A stretch of 64,000 nt of DNA from positions 39,527,562 to 39,591,561 of the forward strand of contig CM055063.1 in the NCBI GenBank assembly GCA_029204045.2. The letters are read 5' to 3'. Each line of letters starts with the position of its first letter. The stretch's first letter is position 1. The stretch comes from Tillandsia leiboldiana (Eukaryota > Streptophyta > Magnoliopsida > Poales > Bromeliaceae). The notes beneath the pieces were generated by a model, which saw only the letters and a program-made list of their open reading frames with translations, had not been told where the DNA came from and searched no databases. Below are positions 58,401-64,000 of this stretch, one piece after another. Both the position numbers and the translations under genes were made by a program.

Positions 58401-60193
58401 ACCTTGAGCTCGCTGCTGTGGTTTTTGCCTTGAAGCTCTGGCGGCACTATTTGTATGGCGAGCGCTGTGAGATTTTTACCGATCATCAGAGTTTGAAGTA
58501 CCTGTTTACCCAGAAGGAACTCAACCTGAGGCAGCGCCGGTGGCTTGAGTTACTGAAGGACTTTGACTTGAGCATTCTCTATCATCCCGGCAAGGCTAAC
58601 GTGGTCGCGGATGCTTTGAGCAGGCGAGCAGGGCAGACCTTGAGTATGCTTATTACCCAGCAGAGACCACTGAGAGAGCAGCTGAGGAGTTTGGATATAG
58701 AGGTTGTGTCCCCGGGGGTTTCGGCAAGACTTATGTCTATGGTCTTGCAGCCCACTCTACTGGACCGGATTAGAGAGAAGCAGAGTGGGGACCCCTATCT
58801 TCTCAGGATTCGAGACCAGATGCAGCTTGGTCAGAGCGGGGACTTTTCTGTGGATGTCGCAGGAGTACTCAGGTACAGGGACCGCATTTGTGTACCGGCG
58901 GATGTGGATATTAGAGAGCTGATCCTGAGGGAGGCTCACTATACACCTTACACCCTCCATCCTGGGGGGACTAAGATGTATAGGGATTTGAAGACTCAGT
59001 TTTGGTGGCAGGGCTTGAAGAGGGATGTTGGTAGGTTTGTGGCTCGTTGTCTAACTTGCCAACAGGTTAAAGCGGAACATCAGGTTCCTGCTGGCAAGTT
59101 GCAAAGCCTACCAATCCCTGAGTGGAAGTGGGAGTGTGTCACCATGGACTTTATTGTGGGCCTGCCGAGGACTCAGGGAGGAGCCGATGCCATTTGGGTG
59201 ATCGTTGACCGGTTGACTAAATCTGCTCATTTTCTGCCGATTCAGTCAGGTTGGGCCTTGGAGAGATTAGCTCAGTTATACCTTGACGAGATCGTGAGGC
59301 TTCATGGAGTGCCAGCTTCTATTGTATCGGATAGGGATCCCAGGTTTACCTCTCAGTTTTGGAGGAGCTTGCAGACGGCTATGGGGACCCAGCTTCAGTT
59401 CAGCACTGCCTTTCACCCACAGACCGACGGACAGTCTGAGCGGACGATTCAGACCTTGGAGGACATGTTGAGAGCTTGTGTCCTGAGTTTTAGTGGCAGT
59501 TGGGATCGACACTTGAAACTTGCAGAGTTCGCCTACAACAATAGCTTCCAGGCGAGTATCAAGATGGCGCCCTTTGAAGCGTTGTATGGTAGGAAGTGTC
59601 GATCGCCTCTTTGTTGAAGCGATGTGGGTGAAAGAAAAACCTTGGGGCCTGACTTGCTCTTGGAGGCTGAGGAGAAAGTTAAGGTTGTGCGGCGCCACTT
59701 GGTCACTGCTCAGAGCCGACAAAAGAGCTACGCCGACAAAAGGAGGCGAGACTTAGTGTTTCTGGTGGGAGACCATGTGTTTTTGAAAGTCTCGCCCTCT
59801 CGAGGGATTCGGCGCTTTGGGGTGCGCGGGAAGTTGAGCCCGCGTTTTATTGGCCCTTTTGAAGTTCTAGAGCGTGTGGGACCTGTCGCCTATCGTGTTG
59901 CTCTACCGCCGCGGCTAGCCGGTACTCATGATGTTTTTCATGTGTCAGTTTTGAGGAGGTATGTCTATGATCCCTCTCACATTGTGGACTTCACTGCTTT
60001 GGAGCTGGACGAGGAGCTGCATTTCCGCGAGCGCCCGATTCGAATTCTTGCTCGAGAGACGAGAGAATTGCGAAGTCGGGTCATACCTTATGTGAAGGTA
60101 TTGTGGAGCCACCATGATGAGAGAGAGGCTACGTGGGAGCCCGAGGATGAGTTGAAGACTACCTACCCGCACTTATTTGAGGCCCCCTCCTGA
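55496..60193 (+). pseudogene. gag-pol: Tekay-like gag-pol polyprotein gene (inner), one in-frame stop
   Basis: Start at ATG 55496 (MPPRRRVATRA), preferred over an earlier non-ATG frame opening. Residues 28-70 are coiled coil; 105-205 the gag capsid domain (WISAIEKLFENL...WWRRV); 357-370 a CCHC knuckle (CYRCGQAGHRSWSC), with a second Cys-rich motif just before it. Protease Asp is at 451 (LFDTGASHSF); reverse transcriptase about 640-830 with FIDD at 786; RNase H about 925-1045; integrase zinc finger about 1147-1185 and DDE core about 1218, 1278 and 1313; chromodomain-like tail about 1505-1560. TGA at 59615-59617 (codon 1374) replaces a Trp that the outer copy keeps. The frame then stays open to 60193. 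Total about 1565 codons, normal for the family. Gag and pol are fused in one frame. Confidence 0.95.
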
Positions 60194-60230
60194 CTTTTGA
60201 GCTTTTGGGGTTTCGAGGTCGAAACCGTTT

Positions 60231-60244
60231 GAAGGGGGGGAGAG
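60231..60244 (+). other. Polypurine tract, inner element
   Basis: GAAGGGGGGGAGAG directly before the 3' LTR. Confidence 0.93.
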
Positions 60245-62571
60245 TGTAGAGTACCGGTTTTTGTGATGAGCTTTCTGACTCCACCGGCGAGCCTTTTTGC
60301 GGGAAAAAGGCGTGAGCGCGTGTACTTTTGTTTTACAGCGGGGTTCGGGTGGTTCCGGGCGGCGGCGGAGGTGCCGGGGTCGAAAAGTGAGTTATCGTGA
60401 CCCTATTGATTATTTTATTCATTTAATTTTCCTTAATTTGATTAAGTGATTTTGTTTCCTTAGTGCTGTGGTGGAGAGAGTGGTGCTGACTGGGGGGGGG
60501 GAGTGCTAATTAATTGGCTGGCTGGAGCTAATTAATTAGTAAGAGGGAGTAGGTGGGAAATTTATTTCCTTTCTCCTTTTATTTAACTCCCTCTCACTCT
60601 CTCTCTCTCGAACCACCTCACCACTCACCTCCCTGCCTTTCTTTTTGTGGTCTGAAGCAAAGGGTGGGGAAGAAGAGGAAGAAGAAGAGGAGTTGGAGGA
60701 GGGTTCTTGGACTTGTTTTTTTTTCCCTCGCTGCGACGGCGTGGAGTCGAGCGGAGCTTGTGGGCCGACAATAACAAGGTTGGTGTTTCGTTATTGTTGC
60801 ATGTGGGTTTTGGCTTCTCCTCTCCTCTCCTTTTATTTGCTTTCTTTTCTTCTGCGCTGCGTCGTGTGGGCTGAGTGCCGAGGCGGTGCGCTACTCGCGC
60901 CGCTTGCGCATTTGCGGCGGCGCGATCTGAGTGGGCTGGGGCTGCGCGTGCGCGCATGCTCGTCGCGCGCAGGCGCGCGCCCTGCTGCCACATTGAGCAG
61001 CAGGGCGCCGGCGGCCGGGCTGGGGCGCTGCTCGCGGCAGGCGCCGCTGCGCATGCGCGCAGGAGCGCCACGCGCAGCAGGTGCCCTGCCGCTGTGGTCG
61101 TGCAGCGGAGCGCCAGGCCGCAGCGGCCCCTGGGCGCCCCGCAAGGGGGGGGGTGTGCGGTGCGTGCGCAGTGCCGCGGGCACTGCGCGGACCGCGCGCA
61201 GTGCCGCGGGCCCCGCGCGGGCCGCGCGCGGCACTGCGGTGCGTGCGCAGTGCCGCGGGCACTGCGCGGACCGCGCGCAGTGCCGCGGGCCCCGCGCGGG
61301 CCGCGCGCGGCACTGCGGTGCGTGCGCAGTGCCGCGGGCACTGCGCGGACCGCGCGCAGTGCCGCGGGCCCCGCGCGGGCCGCGCGCGGCACTGCGGTGC
61401 GTGCGCAGTGCCGCGGGCACTGCGCGGACCGCGCGCAGTGCCGCGGGCCCCGCGCGGGCCGCGCGCGGCACTGCGGTGCGTGCGCAGTGCCGCGGGCACT
61501 GCGCGGGCCGCGCGCAGTGCCGCGGGCCCCGCGCGGGCCGCGCGCGGCACTGCGGTGCGCGCGCAGTGCCGCGGGCCCCGCGCGGGCCGCGCGCGGCACT
61601 GCGGTGCGTGCGCAGGCCGCGGGCGGCCCTGGTGCCGCGGCGGGCCCTGCAGGCCGCGCGCAAGGCGCGCGGGCCTGCCAGGCCGCGCGGGCGCCCTGGG
61701 GCCGCGGCGGGGCCTGCAGGCCGCGCGCAAGGCGCGCGGGCCTGCCAGGCCGCGCGGGCGGCCTAGTTGCCGCGGCGGGCCTGCCAGGCCGCGCGGGCGG
61801 CCTTGTGCCGTGCGGCCGCGGGCAGCGCTGTTGCCGCGCGGGCTGCGGCCCGGCCGCGCGCCGCGGCGTGGGTGCGATGGGCTTTCCGCGCCACACGCCC
61901 GACGCTCGTCGTCGCTGGTTGGGTTTTCCGCCGTTTGAGGGCGGATCGTTATCTAGGGTTTTCCTTCTGACCCCGGTTTTCTCCGATTTTGCAGTATGAC
62001 TTAGTGATGGCCCGATAGCGAGGTCGGCGGTGCGCGTTGTATTACTTCTAGCTGTAGGATCGCACCGGGACTTCTATTGGCGCACGATTTTGCGACCTCT
62101 TCGCAGGTGGGTTGGTTTCCTCCGAGAGTGCTACTGAATGTCCATTTGACTTGCAAATGCAAGGGTGATGGGTCCTTGGAATGTCAGGTAAGTGCGCAGC
62201 AGCCGTGTGAGTCGATGGTTATGATTCCGACCAAGACACGAGTTATGCTCTTAGGAGTGCGTTCTGGGATACACAGCGGTATTCGACGCCCCTGGCTGAG
62301 TTACCAGGAGGGTGTTTCTCCCGGCCGAGTTACCGGGAAGCTTTGTTCCCTGGCTGAGTTACCAGGAGGTGGGTTGCCCTGGCCGAGCTACCGGGTGGGT
62401 TTTCCTGGCCGAGATACCAGGCGTGAGTTCGCCCCTGGCCGAGTTACCAGGTGGCTGCGGGAGAAATGGCATGAGCGGGTGGTCATCGTGGATGATTTTT
62501 AGATGTCATTTCATATTGCATTGCATTACTGCATACAGTGATAGATGTATTTACAGCTTTCCTTTCTGTAT

Positions 62572-62605
<34 letters not shown>

Positions 62606-63077
62606 GCTTTACTTCCAGGGGGCTTGGTGGGTTACCGTGGATTGGATACCGGTACCCACTGAGATCTGACTTTTCAGTTGATCTCACACCCGCCGTGTGT
62701 GGCAGGTGCTTCTGAGGCGGCCGCTTCTGGGTCGGTTCGTGCGGAGTCTTCCGACCGCGGCAAGGGCTTGGCCGACTAGTGCCGTTTGGGTCTGTAGTGT
62801 CAGGTAGAGCTACTCGGGTGTTTTTGGTTCCCACTTTTGTATCTGTTAGTGGTGTTGTACCCCTTTTTGGGAAGTAGCGGATGTTGTACCTGGATTATGT
62901 ACTTAGTGACTCTTGTATGCAGTTCACTTCCTTTTAGTGTTGCTTCTCCTTTGCTCTGATACTTGTATGGCTAGATCCCTTCTTGCAGGTTAGACGCTTC
63001 GTCTGTGCGGCAGTTTCCGCACAGACGGCGGGTCTGTTGGCGAGCCCGGGTCGCAGGTTCGACCCCGGGGCGTGACA
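60245..63077 (+). repeat. 3' LTR of the inner Tekay-like element (2833 bp)
   Basis: Same landmarks as the 5' LTR. It is 30 bp longer because one 49-bp unit of the GC-rich array is a full 79-bp unit here (array 61160-61603). Hairpin array at 62289-62451, microsatellite at 62571-62604. Confidence 0.95.
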
Positions 63078-63240
63078 CTCCTCCTGATCCGGCTCCCTGA
63101 GGGTCACAGTCCTCGCCCGACAATCGATAGCAGCGTAGTACCGAGTCAACCAATCCATCCCCAAAACTACATCAAAATCCTGAAGCTGGCGAAGGGCCAA
63201 AAGATCTACAGGTAAAATCCAAGGCCCTAACTGCACAGGG
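63078..63240 (-). pseudogene. Outer element, protease-region fragment
   Basis: Starts with the right copy of the CTCCT duplication. It is the reverse complement of inner positions of about 56980-57147 and encodes the segment after the protease active site (VLGMDWLTRYYAAIDCRARTVTL on the minus strand). The DTGA-containing part is missing. Confidence 0.88.
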
Positions 63241-63705
63241 CAGTCGGCCTCTTCCTGACTATATTCGAGAGTTCCAGAGACTTTTGAGCAGTGTACCGCA
63301 TGTTGCCCCTGACGAGGCTCAGCGCGTGGATTTATTTGAGAGGGGGCTTCACCCTGATATCTATCACCTTGTTCACGCACACCGATCTCCCACACTTGAC
63401 GCAGCCATGGAGCATGCACGGTGGGTCTCTCGGGGGAGGGTGATCATGGCGGAGAGGGGCGGAGCGCCTGGGAGTAGTTCCGGTGAGAAGCGCTCCGCAC
63501 CGCAGGACCTTGGGCAGACGAGCAGGCCGAGGCCCCCGAGACCGCCAGAGACACCGTCTCGGGGCCGCGGGACCCAGAGGAGACAGAAATCGGGGGGCTC
63601 CCGATCTTCTAGGCGGCAGCAGCAGCAGCAGATTCGCGCGGATAGCTGTGTGATTTGTGGCGGGCCCCACGCCCCTCAGCAGTGTGATCAGCGACAGGGC
63701 CGGTG
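63241..63705 (+). pseudogene. Outer element, inverted gag segment
   Basis: This 465-bp block equals inner 56101-56565 in plus orientation, opposite to the rest of the outer element. It encodes the C-terminal capsid part to just before the CCHC knuckle (SVPHVAPDEAQRVDLFERGL...CVICGGPHAPQQC). Its left junction shares CAGGGCAG with both parent sequences; the right junction shows little homology. Outer equivalents of about 55437-56100 and 56566-56980 are absent. Confidence 0.88.
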
Positions 63706-63950
63706 ACTCAAAGCCAGCGAGAGTCCAAAACATGTTTCCAGCTCTAAAGTGTTGTGTTGTCTGCAGCCAACAGAACTACTTTAGAGAGCTAACTTGTAAA
63801 GTCACTCGCCCGAAATCCCGGGGGAGTCACAACACAACCAAGACTCTCGCTACCACCAAACTCTCACGGCAGTCACACAACTGCCCCAAAAGCCTAGGGT
63901 CCCTAAGTCCCCAAAGACCTAAACACCTAGGCTCTGATACCACCTTAATC
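63706..63950 (-). other. Outer element leader and primer-binding site
   Basis: Reverse complement of inner 55197-55437, the untranslated leader, with TGGTATCAGAGC at 63942-63931. The gag start codon is not included. Confidence 0.9.
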
Positions 63951-64000
63951 TGTCACGCCCCGGGGTCGAACCTGCGACCCGGGCTCGCCAACAGACCCGC
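63951..64000 (-). repeat. Outer element 5' LTR, terminal 50 bp in window
   Basis: TGTCACGCCCCGGGGTCG... is identical to the terminus at 46615; the LTR continues past the window end. Confidence 0.93.

Larger units (their letters stand above)
52394..63077 (+). mobile_element. Inner Tekay-like Ty3/gypsy element, complete, 10.7 kb
   Basis: 5' LTR 52394-55196, primer-binding site, gag-pol 55496-60193, polypurine tract and 3' LTR 60245-63077. It is flanked by CTCCT on both sides. By eye only about four substitutions plus a repeat-number difference separate the LTRs, so insertion is recent. It sits in opposite orientation inside the outer member of the same family. A single nonsense codon breaks pol. 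Confidence 0.96.
46615..64000 (-). mobile_element. Outer Tekay-like Ty3/gypsy element (chromovirus), split by a sibling insertion
   Basis: On the minus strand: 5' LTR from beyond the window to 63951, primer-binding site 63942-63931, leader, a rearranged gag, part of protease (to 63078), the inner element (63077-52394), then the rest of protease, reverse transcriptase, RNase H, integrase and chromodomain (52393-49341), polypurine tract, and 3' LTR (49289-46615). The right-hand target duplication is out of view; the left flank is CAAAG. Its pol keeps Trp where the inner copy has a stop. The gag damage makes it non-autonomous. Confidence 0.92.

Noticed and set aside
62934..63733. Overlapping frames on both strands at the right end of the nest
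   Set aside because: They are chimeras across the LTR end and the gag inversion junctions, not genes.

Overview
The window is a dense nest of transposable elements from a flowering-plant nuclear genome. I find no credible host gene. The plant assignment rests on primer-binding sites complementary to initiator-Met tRNA (TGGTATCAGAGC) at every internal boundary seen, chromovirus (Tekay-like) Ty3/gypsy polyproteins, a Sirevirus-like Ty1/copia element with a third ORF, PIF/Harbinger elements encoding a Myb/SANT-like protein plus a DDE transposase, and a TRIM (terminal-repeat retrotransposon in miniature). I cannot name the species.

Layout. 1-6646: a decayed gypsy element on the minus strand with broken gag and pol and its 5' LTR. 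6740-7113: an integrase fragment of a relative. 7114-8493 and 30767-33899: two parts of another minus-strand gypsy-type LTR, separated by the copia material. 8494-19804 and 19905-30766: two almost identical copia elements on either side of a 100-N assembly gap. They share every main coding lesion and collect single-base indels towards the gap, so I think they are one element assembled twice. 33910-35387: the 3' part of a plus-strand gypsy LTR. 35547-42586: PIF/Harbinger element 1 (plus), with terminal inverted repeats, a Myb/SANT ORF1, a damaged transposase and large 43-bp tandem arrays. 42591-46614: Harbinger element 2 (minus), with an apparently intact three-exon transposase, an ORF1 whose 5' part lies beyond the inserted gypsy element, and a 576-bp TRIM between the two genes. 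46615-64000: a minus-strand Tekay-like element that landed in the ORF1 intron of Harbinger 2 and was itself split by a second member of the same family (52394-63077, plus strand, 5-bp target duplication CTCCT).

How the parts work together. The gypsy and copia elements encode their own capsid, protease, reverse transcriptase, RNase H and integrase. The inner Tekay element is the best preserved, with one nonsense codon in an otherwise open frame of about 1565 codons. Harbinger 2 has the only transposase that looks translatable. The TRIM encodes nothing and must depend on an autonomous element; its LTR end resembles that of the Tekay elements. The most interesting non-coding signals are a six-fold array of small hairpins with a covarying base pair in the Tekay LTR, a set of eight GTCCGGAC palindromes upstream of the copia TATA box with a second set ahead of the env-like ORF, and palindromes with a 32-G run at the left end of Harbinger 1.
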